64,000 nucleotides of DNA from positions 13,950,751 to 14,014,750 of the forward strand of contig NC_134020.1 of NCBI RefSeq assembly GCF_040712315.1. The letters run 5' to 3'. A program made the position numbers and the translations under genes. Of the stretch, positions 22,990 to 33,790 are shown piece by piece; position 1 is the first letter of the stretch; every line of letters starts with the position of its first letter. The notes beneath the pieces were generated by a model. It was given only the letters and a program-made list of their open reading frames with translations, was not told the DNA's origin and ran no database searches. The DNA is from Castanea sativa (Eukaryota; Streptophyta; Magnoliopsida; Fagales; Fagaceae).

Positions 22990-23811
22990 AACAAATATGG
23001 TCCCGAAAAGGAACGTTTGTACAATTTCTGGTTCTCGGATAACCAGAAACGAGTGGCTTTCCTGCGAACTTTATCTGCTTCAGCTTTTTCTCCCGGCAGG
23101 ATGTCATTTCTGAGAAATGTTACTATTTGATCCATCCAACTTGGCCCTGTCCTAATTTGAAGAATTTGAGTGGAGTTACCATCCGTCCCAGTGGGTTTCA
23201 ACAGATCTTCAATAAGGATAACTCGTGGTAAACTTTGTGCCGAGGACGTTGCGAGCGTGGCTAATGAGTCGGCATGGGTATTGCCACATCTGGATACATG
23301 TAATAGTAAAAAAGACTCAAATTTGGATTGCATATACCTGACCTGGGTTAGGTATTCTCGCATTCTGGAATCCCTTGCTTCTAGCTTCCCTTCTACTTGG
23401 CCTACCACCAACAGTGAATCTGAGAACATTTGCACCGTCTTTCCTCCCATTTTATGAACTATGTTCATCCCTGCGAGGACGGCCTCATACTCTGCTTCGT
23501 TGTTGGTGGCCGAGAATCCTAATCTCAAAGATTTCTCAAAAGTAATTCCCTCTAGGGATATCAAAACTAGTCCTATACTGCATCCCCTCTCGATTTGTCG
23601 CTCCATCAACATGGACTTTCCATAATGGAGGCCCTTCGCACGAAATCATGCCTACTGACTTTTTACCCATGCCTTCTTGATAGTCTTCTAACGAAGGCTC
23701 AGCAAATTCCGCCACAAGGTCCGCGATGACCTGTCCCTTTACAGAGGTGCGAGGCATATATTTGATATCGAAAGCTCCTAGGACAGTTCCCCATTTGGCA
23801 ATTCTTCCCAT
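22779..23811 (-). pseudogene. Tat-B second RNase H (plant/archaeal type) and linker to integrase
   Basis: After the RT-linked RNase H, the minus strand encodes an extra RNase H. It starts with KVHVDGATNREG (about 23615), crosses a frameshift at about 23540-23610, and continues ISLEGITFEKSLRLGF, then NNEAEYEAVLAGM and FSDSLLVVGQVEG, with the acidic residues of the fold visible. A linker leads to the integrase finger (LHEGICESHTGGRSLAHRA), where another frameshift falls at about 22880. An additional RNase H of this kind is a hallmark of the Tat lineage of plant gypsy elements. Confidence 0.83.
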
Positions 23812-23823
23812 ATAATCTGCACT

Positions 23824-25358
23824 TCACAAAATCGATTTAAGAGGGAGTTGTGTAAGAACAACAACCGTATGAGACTGGAAGTAATGGGGAAGTCTTCGTG
23901 TAGCATGTACCACCGCCAAGATAGCTTTCTCCAGTGGCAAATAACTCAGCTCGGCCTCATGCAGAGATTTGCTTACATAATAAACCGGTCTCTGGATATT
24001 ATTGTCATCTCGGATAAGAACCAAACTAACTGCATGGTTAGCGACTGCAATATATGCAAACAGAATTTCATCAACTTCTGGTCGAGACATAACTGGCGGT
24101 CGCGAGAGATATTCTTTAAGCTGTTGGAAAGCCACCGCGCACTCCTCGGTCCATTCAAAACCCTTCCATTTATTCAATAATTGAAAGAAATGTCTGCATC
24201 TGTCCGCGGATCGAGATATAAATCGGTTGAGAGTAGCAGTCATACCTGTTAGCCTCTGCACTTCTTTGGGATTCCGAGGTGGGTGTAAGCTATTTATTGC
24301 CTTAACCTGAGCAGGATTCACTTCAATTCCCCAGTGAGTCACCATATATCCTAGAAACTTGCCCGATCCCACACCAAAAGAGCATTTAGAGGCATTGAGC
24401 CGCAATTTATACTCTCTTAGCTTCTGAAAAGTGTTGCTCAGATCTTCCAGATGTGCAGAAACTTCTTTACTCTTTACCACCATATCGTCCACGTATACCT
24501 CAATAGTTTTTCCTAGCTGTGCCTCAAACATTCTCGTCATCATCCTTTGGTAGGTAGCCCCTGCGTTTTTCAAACCAAAGGGCATTACCTTATAATGATA
24601 ATTTCCCGTAGGAGTGACGAATGCAGTCTTCTCCTGGTCCTCAACGGCTAAAGGTATCTGGTGATAACCTTGGAAAGCATCAAGAAAACTCATCTGAGGA
24701 TGTCCAACAGTAGCGTCAACCAATTGATCAATCCGAGGCATTGGGAATGAGTCCTTCGGGCAAGCTTTGTTTAAATCTGTGAAGTCTACACAAACTCTCC
24801 ACTTCCCATTCTTCTTTTTCACCACCACCGTATGGGCTAACCATTCAGGATAAAACACTTCTTTGATAGCACCTGCCTTATTGAGTTTGAGCACTTCCTC
24901 TTTTACGGCTTCAGAATGTTCTTTGGAGGACCTCCGAGGTGGTTGCCTCCTCGGTACTACAGTTGGATTGACTTTTAAATGATGACATAGTAGCTCGGAT
25001 CAACCCCAGGGGCCTCATACGCATTCCAAGCAAATACATCCATATTTTTCCTTAAAAATAAAATCAGCTCTGTCTTCTCTTCCTGTGGCAATTGAACTCC
25101 GACCCGAAAGAACTTCTCAGGGTCATTGTCTATGAGAATTTTCTCCAATTCTTCACATACCGCTTCATCTACCTTGGTTGCGGCAAGAGACTTTGATTGC
25201 TGCAAGAGACTTTGATTGCTATGCTTCTCCGTTAGCCGAGGCCGGGGAGTCTGGTTCTGGTCGACGCAGAATTGCAGCCGTGACACACTGTCGAGCCACA
25301 AATTGACTCCCAAGTAACTCCACCACCTGGTCTCCAGAATGAAATTTGACTTTGACAT
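23824..25358 (-). pseudogene. Tat-B reverse transcriptase and first RNase H
   Basis: A long open frame from about 24960 to 23824 covers RT fingers and palm (WLAHTVVVKKKNGKWRVC, MPFGLKNAGATYQRMM). The catalytic YVDDMVVKSK lies at 24481-24498. Connection and RNase H (NKWKGFEWTEECAVAF, RPVYYVSKSLH) follow. The TGA at 23824-23826 is a clean nonsense change, because the same frame continues into MGRIAKWGTVLG. Upstream, the frame at 24975-25358 (FFRVGVQLPQEE, FAWNAYEAPGVDPS) is joined through a 1-nt indel at about 24985. The domain is close to full length and would be active but for these breaks. Confidence 0.88.
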
Positions 25359-25671
25359 GCAAGGTTGAGGAAACAGCCCCTAACGCATGCAGCCAAGGTC
25401 TCGCTACAATAGCCGTATAGGGAGAATAAGCATCGACCATGATGAAATCTACGTCTACCACCTCCGGACCTGATTGCACAGGCAGTTTAATTTGTCCCTT
25501 CAGAACGACAGCTCTCCCTTCGAAGCTTATCAAGGGTGAGTCATATGCCATAAGATCTTCAACTCTTAACTTCAAGCCTCTAAATAGGTTAGGGTACATG
25601 ATATCTGCGCCACTGCCTTGATCAACCATTACCCTCTTTACATCATAGTTCCCTATTCTGAGGGTTACCAC
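25219..25671 (-). pseudogene. Tat-B aspartic protease
   Basis: A 150-codon frame on the minus strand with the active-site segment VMVDQGSGADIMY at about 25594-25634 and the hydrophobic block YTAIVARPWLHALGA (about 25390-25435). It is in frame with gag, separated only by TAG at 25690-25692, which would otherwise be read through. At its end a 19-bp direct duplication (25181-25199 and 25200-25218) shifts the frame before RT. Plant gypsy proteases cleave the Gag-Pol polyprotein. Confidence 0.83.
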
Positions 25672-25689
25672 TAAGGCATCATCATGAGG

Positions 25690-27243
25690 CTAGGTGGTCC
25701 CCATCTTGTCCTCTTCAGAGAAACTTAGGACTGGCAGGATGCTTGCCCTAATCCTCTTCGGCTGATCCCGTGACTCTTCGGCCAATGTTCGAGCTACTGA
25801 CATTACCCTGAAAGGAGCTGAGCCAGTCTTTCTAGGTGCTGCAAAAATGACATTGATAGTACCTAGAGGAGGTTTCGACGAAGGGCCGTCGTGGTTTGCT
25901 ACTCTTGATTGGTTTCCTCGTCCATTAGGTTGGTACAGGAATTGCTTCAGCTTTCCCTCCTTAACCAATTGTTCCAAATGATTCCACAAAGTGCGACAAT
26001 CCTTAGTGGTATGACCCCTCTCCTGGTGATAATGGCAATGGAGATTTTGGTTGCGTCTCAAAAGGTCTCCTGCCATTTTATTTGGCCATTTGAAAAAAGG
26101 CTCATGCCTTATTTTCTCCAACAGCTGCTGCACCGGCTCCCTGAAGACGGTGTTGACCACTTGTGGGGGTATGTGACCAGCCTGCCTGGAAAAATCTCGT
26201 GCAGGCCTATTGTTGTTGTATCTGTCCGACCTGAAATCCCTCCTTTCTTGTGGGATAACCTTCGCCTTGCCTTTTCCCTGCTGCTGATCTTCCTCAACCC
26301 TTTTGTACTCGTCGATGCGATCCATCAGTCGACGTACGCTTCTGACAGGTTTCTTCGTTAAGGACTTCCTCAAGTCATGCTCCGTTGGTAGGCCGACCTT
26401 GAAGTTCCTTATTGCTACATCATCAAAGTCTCCGTCAATCTCGTTGAACATTTCCCAATACCTGTCCGAATACGTTTTCAGGGTTTCCCCTTCCCTCATA
26501 GCCATGGATAATAAATAATCCAATGGACGAGGAACTCTACTGCACGTGATAAAGCGAGAACCAAATGCTCTAGTAAGCTCTTTGAAAGAATCAATGGAGC
26601 CTGCCCTTAAGCCGTCAAGCCATCTCATGGCCACGGGCCCCAGGCTAGAAGGAAAGATCTTGCATAACAAAGTTTCATTCCTGGAATGCACTGCCATTCT
26701 CTGGCTGAAATGGCTTACGTGCTCCACAGGATCCGTCCGACCATTGTAAATAGTGAAGGCCGGTTGTGTGAAGCGCCGAGGTAACCTCCCTTCCTCCAAT
26801 CTGCGCGTGAAGGATGACCTGGAGATTTGGTGTAACGCTCTTCCCATTGCGTCATTTCCCAAGCCCCTAGAGGGGTAGTCTCTGCCATGCCTCCCATGCA
26901 GATTGTCTTCTTCGGAAGAGAAATATTCACCTGGGGGAGTTCTGGATCTCTGCCCGTAACTGTCATCCTCGGATCCTTCCGAAGAGGGGTTAGAGACTGG
27001 AGGAGTTCCCCTTCGCCTTTCGTGACGCAATCTCCTCTTTAGGCCGTCAATCTCCTTTTGCATGGCCCTGGCATTTCTTTCATAAGGAACTCTGCTTCCT
27101 CCTTGCGAATGACTTGCACTTCTGATGGTGTGTGTAGTATGTACACTTCCTTCTTGGTTCTCTCCGTGATCAGGATGCAAGGAGTGATCCTCACGCTGGG
27201 AGCCCACGGACTCCGCGCTGCGTTGTGGTCCTGATCCTACCAT
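25690..27243 (-). CDS. Tat-B Gag
   Basis: An intact frame of 517 codons from ATG at 27243. The first 140 residues are charged and low in complexity. The retrotransposon gag domain spans about residues 155-310 (PAFTIYNGRTDPVEH, CKIFPSSLGPVAMRWLDGL, AFGSRFITCSR). A zinc knuckle lies at about residues 401-414 with spacing C-x2-H-x4-H-x4-C; His in the second position is usual for this lineage. The frame ends at TAG 25690, after which protease continues in the same frame. Gag would form the particle that packages element RNA. It is the only full-length, unbroken ORF of a retroelement in the window, though the stop uncouples it from Pol. Confidence 0.85.
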   Translation of the reverse strand: MVGSGPQRSAESVGSQREDHSLHPDHGENQEGSVHTTHTIRSASHSQGGSRVPYERNARAMQKEIDGLKRRLRHERRRGTPPVSNPSSEGSEDDSYGQRSRTPPGEYFSSEEDNLHGRHGRDYPSRGLGNDAMGRALHQISRSSFTRRLEEGRLPRRFTQPAFTIYNGRTDPVEHVSHFSQRMAVHSRNETLLCKIFPSSLGPVAMRWLDGLRAGSIDSFKELTRAFGSRFITCSRVPRPLDYLLSMAMREGETLKTYSDRYWEMFNEIDGDFDDVAIRNFKVGLPTEHDLRKSLTKKPVRSVRRLMDRIDEYKRVEEDQQQGKGKAKVIPQERRDFRSDRYNNNRPARDFSRQAGHIPPQVVNTVFREPVQQLLEKIRHEPFFKWPNKMAGDLLRRNQNLHCHYHQERGHTTKDCRTLWNHLEQLVKEGKLKQFLYQPNGRGNQSRVANHDGPSSKPPLGTINVIFAAPRKTGSAPFRVMSVARTLAEESRDQPKRIRASILPVLSFSEEDKMGTT

Positions 27244-27291
27244 GATGTCCTAAACTTCCTTAAAGACTAAATCCCCACAGACAGCGCCAAT
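27244..27291 (-). other. Tat-B PBS and gag leader
   Basis: Between the gag ATG and the LTR the minus strand reads ATTGGCGCTGTCTGTGGGGA directly after the LTR end, at 27291-27272. This is the primer-binding region of the type seen in many plant Tat elements. I could not assign the tRNA with certainty. Confidence 0.7.
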
Positions 27292-28063
27292 TGTAAGGAC
27301 ACAATTGAAATTCCCAAACTATGACTGGAGGGAGATGGGCTTGAAAGGCCTTTCTTTACAATAAGTTTGTAGAGGATGGGTTTGCAATCTAGATTTCAAG
27401 GATGGTTTAGACAATCAGGGAAAGGACGGGCTTTGGGCCCAATGGGACAAATTAAAGAGTTGTTTGCAAAAGTCATACTGAGAATTCCTCCTCGGACGAA
27501 ATCCGAGGATAGTTTATAATAGGATTCCCTTGAGTTTGGATACAAATATTGATTACCATCTACAATTGGCTCTTTTTCTTCCTGAAAAAGCCTCTCCTTT
27601 TCTCGTATGTCCTCCCTTCTATTTATACTCCTTTCCTTCTCTTCATCATCTTCCACTTTATGGTTGCAATCCTGATTCCGGATACTTATCCCATCCATTC
27701 TTCCCTAAAGCCCGCTGGGATTAGGGACCAAGTTCCAAGCTCCATGCTCAGGTCCCATCCTTCCATCTATACAGTCAGCGTATCAATTACAGAGCTTTTA
27801 ATGTATGGGCGATGGTAGCAGCTTTATTTTAGACATTCCACCGCTCTTTCTATTGTCCTCCACGTGTACTGTGTATTCCCATAGTCGTAGGATTCTTTAT
27901 AATATAACCCGGGGACACTAAACTTCTCTTCCTATGTCCTCGGCTTAACAATCCGAGGACAAATCTACTCCTCGGACGTATTTGGACATTTAGATACTCC
28001 ACGATCATTTTGATGTCTTCGGATTTGGGTTTCCAGCCCAAAAGACTTCGTTGGGCCATCCTT
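27292..28063 (-). repeat. Tat-B 5' LTR copy 1 (adjacent to gag), truncated by 29 nt
   Basis: On the plus strand it starts TGTAAGGACACAATTG and stops after GGCCATCCTT, lacking the final 29 bases found in the full LTR. It is followed by GCGCCAAT (28064-28071), which is the first 8 nt of the PBS on the minus strand. Confidence 0.92.
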
Positions 28064-28071
28064 GCGCCAAT

Positions 28072-28843
28072 TGTAAGGACACAATTCAAATTCCCAAACT
28101 ATGACTGGAGGGAGATGGGCTTGAAAGGCCTTTCTTTACAATAAATTTGTAGAGGATGGGTTTGTAATCTAGATTTCAAGGATGGTTTAGACAATCAAGG
28201 AAAGGACGGGCTTTGGGCCCAATGGGACAAATTAAATAGTTGTTTGCAAAAGTCATACAGAGAATTCCTCCTCGGACGAAATCTGAGGATAGTTTATAAT
28301 AGTATTCCCTTGAGTTTGGATACAAATATTGATTATCATCTACTATTGGCTCTTTTTCTTCCTGAAAAAGCCTCTCATTTTCTCGTATGTCTTCCCTTCT
28401 ATTTATACTCCTTTCCTTCTCTTCATCATCTTCCACTTTATGGTTGCAATCCTGATTCCGGATACTTGTCCCATCCATTCTTCCCTAAAGCCCGCTGGGA
28501 TTAGGGACCAAGTTCCAAGCTCCATGCTCAGGTCCCATCCTTCCATCTATACAGTCAGCGTATCAATTACAGAGCTTTTAATGTATGGGCGGTGGTAGCA
28601 GCTTTATTTTAGACATTCCACCGCTCTTTCTATTGTCCTCCACGTGTACTGTGTATTCCCATAGTCGTAGGATTCTTTATAATATAACCCGGGGACACTA
28701 AACTTCTCTTCCTATGTCCTCGGCTTAACAATCCGAGGACAAATCTACTCCTCGGACGTATTTGGACATTTAGATACTCCACGATCATTTTGATGTCTTC
28801 GGATTTGGGTTTCCAGCCCAAAAGACTTCGTTGGGCCATCCTT
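28072..28843 (-). repeat. Tat-B 5' LTR copy 2, same truncation
   Basis: 772 bp with the same truncated end and the same GCGCCAAT junction (28844-28851). The repeat period relative to copy 1 is exactly 780 bp. It shares several variants with copy 3 (for example AATTAAATAG and CTCTCATTTT) that copy 1 lacks. Confidence 0.92.
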
Positions 28844-28851
28844 GCGCCAAT

Positions 28852-29649
28852 TGTAAGGACATAATTCAAATTCCCAAACTATGACTGGAGGGAGATGGGC
28901 TTGAAAGGCCTTTCTTTACAATAAATTTGTAGAGGATGGGTTTGTAATCTAGATTTCGAGGATGGTTTAGACAATCAAGGAAAGGACGGGCTTTGGGCCC
29001 AATGGGACAAATTAAATAGTTGTTTGCAAAAGTCATACTGAGAATTCCTCCTCGGACGAAATCCGAGGATAGTTTATAATAGTATTCCCTTGAGTTTGGA
29101 TACAAATATTGATTATCATCTACTATTGGCTCTTTTTCTTCCTGAAAAAGCCTCTCATTTTCTCGTATGTCTTCCCTTCTATTTATACTCCTTTCCTTCT
29201 CTTCATCATCTTCCACTTTATGGTTGCAATCCTGATTCCGGATACTTGTCCCATCCATTCTTCCCTAAAGCCCGCTGGGATTAGGGACCAAGTTCCAAGC
29301 TCCATGCTCAGGTCCCATCCTTCCATCTATACAGTCAGCGTATCAATTACAGAGCTTTTAATGTATGGGCGGTGGTAGTAGCTTTATTTTAGACATTCCA
29401 CCGCTCTTTCTATTGTCCTCCACGTGTACTGTGTATTCCCATAGTCGTAGGATTCTTTATAATATAACCCGGGGACACTAAACTTCTCTTCCTATGTCCT
29501 CGGCTTAACAATCCGAGGACAAATCTACTCCTCGGACGTATTTGGACATTTAGATACTCCACGATCATTTTGATGTCTTCGGATTTGGGTTTCCAGCCCA
29601 AAGGACTTCGGTGGGCCATCCTTCATAAATTACTGGGCCCAATACCCCT

Positions 29650-29652
<3 letters not shown>
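28852..29652 (-). repeat. Tat-B 5' LTR copy 3 (outermost, full length)
   Basis: 801 bp, complete to CAATACCCCTACA at 29652. The minus-strand TATA box is at 29180-29187. It abuts (AT)n DNA, so it is the true outer boundary of Tat-B. Confidence 0.92.
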
Positions 29653-29687
<35 letters not shown>

Positions 29688-29980
29688 TGACTTATAAATT
29701 TGAGTTTTTTTAGTTATATGATTATGCTTCTTATGGTTTATTATATTGGACTCATTGTTTTCTACACTAAATTAACTAATTTGGCACAAAAATTTAAAAA
29801 TTTAGATTAAATGGGACATGTGGCATAAAATTAAACTCTAATTGAAATTCAATTTTTACACTAAATTAACTCACTTGGCACATAATTCTAAAATTTAAAT
29901 TAGATGAGACACATGACGCAAAATTAGACTCTAATTAAATTCCAATTTGAAACTTAATTGGATTTTCTCTTTGCTTTACC

Positions 29981-30040
<60 letters not shown>

Positions 30041-30995
30041 CTCAAAATTTGATTGGATTTAGACTCTTTGGTTTTTACACCCAATAATTCACTTACCATA
30101 AAAATTAAAAAATTAGATAGACACATGACACAAAAATGGACTCCATTTGAAATTATATTTAGAATCTAATTGGATTTGGACTCTTTGATTTTTACACTTA
30201 AAAATTTACTTGGAAAAAAATTAAAAATTAAATGGGTTACGTGGCGCAAAATTGAGGATCCAATTGAAATCTAATTGAATTTTCTATAAGTTTTGGCTTT
30301 TAATACATAAATAGATATATATGATATGATAAGTCATATTGACAAATTATGCGCGCGCTTAGAGGCTTTTCATTTTTGTTAAAAAAAATTATTTCATCCC
30401 AATTTGGATTTTATGCATATTCACACCTGTGCTTAGAAACTCTCCATTTTTGTTATAAAAAAAAAAATTCATTTGTCCCAATTTAAGGTGCATGCATTTG
30501 TTTAATGAGATAATTTTTCTTAAAACATACGAATAAGCTAAAATTATTTAGACCATCAAAATACATGTAGAGAATTAAACCCAACTGAATTGCATAATGT
30601 CACACTATATTATAGAATCGGAACATATTTTTATGTAAAATTATTTGACGGTTCAATGCCATTACATATTCCGATTGTTTTCTAATAACAGTTGTTGTTA
30701 ACTTATTTTGAAGGTAGGAAAATGAGTATATTTGTATCTACAATATGAACAATTAAATGTATACTAATAGACTAATTACAATCTTTTACAACATCAAAAT
30801 ATTGTTGATTCACATGAATCTTAGCTTCATTTTTCGTGTACAGAATACAGATCCTTATGCAACATATCAACCCATTCATTTGTTTCGTACCCACTCTAAG
30901 AGTTATTGAATACGTAGATATTAAATGTACCTGCATCAGGAAAATTATTTATTCATAAAGAAAAATTAAATTAAGTACAAACAATAATAGTACAT
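29653..30995. other. AT-rich DNA with two (TA)n tracts and old repeats
   Basis: No genes are seen. (AT)n lies at 29653-29684 and about 29985-30039. Between and after them, a block with CACTTGGCAC(A)-like, AAATTAGACTC-like and AATTGGATTTTCTCT-like phrases recurs about four times (29740-30300), and also left of Tat-B at 16380-16545. A few ORFs here are chance. Confidence 0.65.
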
Positions 30996-32702
30996 TGTAC
31001 ATATCGTATTTTGTACCCCTTATGACTCGGGCCCTCATTCTTTAATGATGCTGAAATTCTAAGGCCTAAAGTTGGTTTAGAGCCCAATCAGATTACAAAT
31101 TGACTTGAGAGGTGTTAAAATGGAAAATATAACTTTTTATGATCAAATAAATCTATTTTTGGAAAATAAAAGGCCAAGGAAACCTTTAGCTTGTGTACGC
31201 AATGTGTATGCAAGTACAGACCTGTGCACGTAGCTAGGGTCAGAAACCTATGAAAGACAAGTTTTCTGCATTAAAGTCCGAGGTTTGGAATGAATCTCAT
31301 ATCATCTAAGAGCCGTTCCAAACCCCTATTTATTTATTATATAAAGCCTTACATGGTACATTTTAAAAACACAAAGAAAATCCTAAGGAAAAACCTAAAA
31401 TTCACTAGAAATAGTGAATCAAAGATGATTTTTTTCACAAAACATGCTCAAGTCAATTTTATTTTGATTGGGACCTTTTCTGGTCTTAATCCTCGAGTTT
31501 TGAAATTTACTAATCATTTTTGTTTGTTTGTGAATAGATTTGATGGAGGGAAACGATTAAAATCAAGCTAAAAGAGCTTTTGTTTTGAGGTATATGTTCT
31601 AACCTCTTTTCTTTCATTTCTGCCATTACTCTTGTTTTTTATCCTATTTCTTTGTTTTTTTTTATGTGTTAACATGTTTTTTTAGTTTAGGTTTTAGTTG
31701 TTTTCTATTTTAAAGCATGTTAGTTTGCTAGATTTGTTGTTCTTTTAGTTTTTGTTCTTGCTTTCTGGGTTAGGGTTCTTCTGAGCGTGTTTGTGTGTGC
31801 ATGCTTTTGCATGCGTACATAGGCTTGAAGTATTCATACGCATACAATTGGCTTGCATACATAGGCCTATGTATGAGCATGCATACTCATGTCTAAAAAC
31901 CCTAATTTGAGTTTTTCTACTTTTATTCCTCTGCTCCTTTCACATCATATTCTTATATTTTGTCATTTTCTTATGCTTTCTAAGTCTCTGGTCCTTTGTT
32001 TAGTTGTTTGTTTGTCTTTAACATGCTAGATTAGGGTCTTTAACATGCTAGATTATGATCATGCGTTGATGCCATAGGTGTTGTGATGTAGTGAGGTAAG
32101 TGAAGGTAAGTCATGCATATGAATATGAACATGCATCTTTGAATATGATGATGGGTCTCCTTGATGGATGAATACCATGATGCTAGGTTTGAATGATTGA
32201 ATATGCTTTATCAAATGCTTTGTTGATGATACTACCTTGCAATTTGTTTGCTGCCTTGGATGAGATGATATGATATGTATGCTAGGGCTTGTGATGAGAT
32301 GATTGTCATGATAGATGTATGCTAGGGTTGGTTGATTGCCATGATAGATGTATGTTAAGGTTTAGGATGAAATGCCATGTTGTATGTTTAGATTTATGCT
32401 AATGTGTATGTGTGTTTAAGATGTAATGTTGAATGTGCTTTTAATAGGATTAAGATATAGGATACAATGAGTGGAAGCCGACCCACGGGTTAGGCAATTT
32501 TGGGTGCCTAACACTTCCCAAGACCGTACCTAAACTCTAAACTCATACCTTGGTAGTAAGATTAGTCCTTCCAAAAAAGGACGTTATATTCATAGTTCCT
32601 AGACCATAAAACTATGTGGCGACTCCTTGTTTCTTTGTCCCAGTCCACTCAGCTTAAGCATACTCCCCGAAAAAGCAACACCGAACTTGAGTTGCGCCTA
32701 TA
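30996..32702 (+). repeat. Ogre-like gypsy LTR (5' LTR with PBS)
   Basis: A 1707-bp homologue of the LTR at 6774-8450. It begins TGTACATATCGTATTTTG, contains TACCCCTTATGACTC and the TTTGGGTGCCTAACACTTCCC block (about 32490), and ends GAGTTGCGCCTATA. Because a PBS follows directly, it is a 5' LTR. Confidence 0.75.
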
Positions 32703-32703
32703 G

Positions 32704-32721
32704 TGGTGACTCCACTAGGGA
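32704..32721 (+). other. PBS of tRNA-Arg type
   Basis: TGGTGACTCCACTAGGGA starts one base after the LTR end. It is close to the TGGCGACTCC...GGGGA type of PBS that pairs with plant tRNA-Arg in Ogre/Tat elements. Two or three positions appear to have changed. Confidence 0.65.
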
Positions 32722-33790
32722 TAGAGAATTTGATTCCAATGTGTCCTATTTCTTAATCTTAATAAAGGCTTATTCAGTACTTGTTTGTACACATTTCACT
32801 TGGTTCTTTTGTCCCTTTACCTTGGTTGGTGATGAGTGAGAAGATGAGTATGCTTCATTCGGGCTGAAGTCTTTTGAAGTTCATCCTGCCAACTTACAAT
32901 GTGTGCCATTGCCTATGATGGGCTTTGAGTACATTACCGGTTTGCCACCAATCCATAAAGGCCCACTTAGGCCCTCATTGGAATAATGAGCGCCTAGTTG
33001 TGAGTGACCTACTTATCTATCTTTTTAGCTCTAGGGAGACTACCCACACTTAGAGAGATTCTAGATCTCCTCAAAAAGAGGGTACCTTCTATATCTCTTA
33101 TTTGTTCTACCATATATCTTGTGTTCACCTAATTCCAAAGGAAAAATAAAAGGTACAAAATTGAAGGATGACCCAAAAGTTATGGCATACCCTAAGATAT
33201 TTTGGGATAAAAGAAAAGAAGTTCTCACATATAAGAGACTTATCCCAAAGTTCAAAGGTATATCTTAACTTGAAAGGTTCATAAGACCATAGCCTAATTG
33301 CTATCATAAGCCCAAATCAAAAGGTCTTTCGATAAAGAGAACCTTGGAATTAAGGTAACAAGTATGCTATGAACTTAGCATCCAACATCCTACAAAGTCA
33401 AAATGAAATTCCCTAATCTTGGGCCTCTTTGTTGTATGCCTAGGCCTAAAATGATGAGAAATTCATATACTTTAAGAGGAAGGCTACAATGTATCCTAGC
33501 TAGAAGGCTACTTCAAAAAAAAATGATGATGATAATGATACTAAATATACTTTGGGTGCCTAACACCTTCCCAAGAGCGTACCTAAACTCTAAACCCATA
33601 CTTTGGTAGTAAGATCAAAGGTCGTTACTCGAAATGACGCTAAATTTATGGTTCCTAGGCCATTGCAAAAACTAGGTGGCAACTCTGAGGCCCCTTGTGT
33701 CCATACCCCTCAGCACATACCTCCCCAGGCATCTTAAGGGCCAATGGCTTCATCAAAATGACATGAGCTTTGAGGTGTACATGAAGATTA
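32722..33790 (+). mobile_element. Ogre-like internal leader and a second LTR fragment
   Basis: The leader after the PBS has no long frame. From about 33550 to 33720 the terminal part of the same LTR reappears (GGGTGCCTAACACCTTCCC, then CTAGGTGGCAACTCTGAGG), so the element is reduced to LTR, short interior and LTR 3' fragment. Nothing else is recognised up to the LTR at 33791. Confidence 0.55.

Larger units (their letters stand above)
16624..29652 (-). mobile_element. Tat-B: nearly complete Tat-lineage gypsy element, minus strand
   Basis: A 13-kb element. Read on the minus strand it has three tandem 5' LTR copies (29652 to 27292), a PBS region, gag, protease, RT, RNase H, a second RNase H, integrase, a 152-bp tandem array, an opposite-strand aORF, a polypurine tract and one 3' LTR (17424 to 16624). 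LTR ends are TGTAGGGG and CCTTACA. The flanks are ATATG and ATATA inside TA repeats. Coding regions are well preserved but carry several stops and indels, so it is inactive, though younger-looking than Tat-A and Tat-C. Dual RNase H and the antisense aORF are known features of the Tat lineage. Confidence 0.9.

Noticed and set aside
27396..29619. Repeated small ORFs on both strands (60-130 codons) at 27396-29619 and 16728-17391
   Set aside because: They recur only because the same LTR is present four times; reading frames within an LTR on both strands are shadows.
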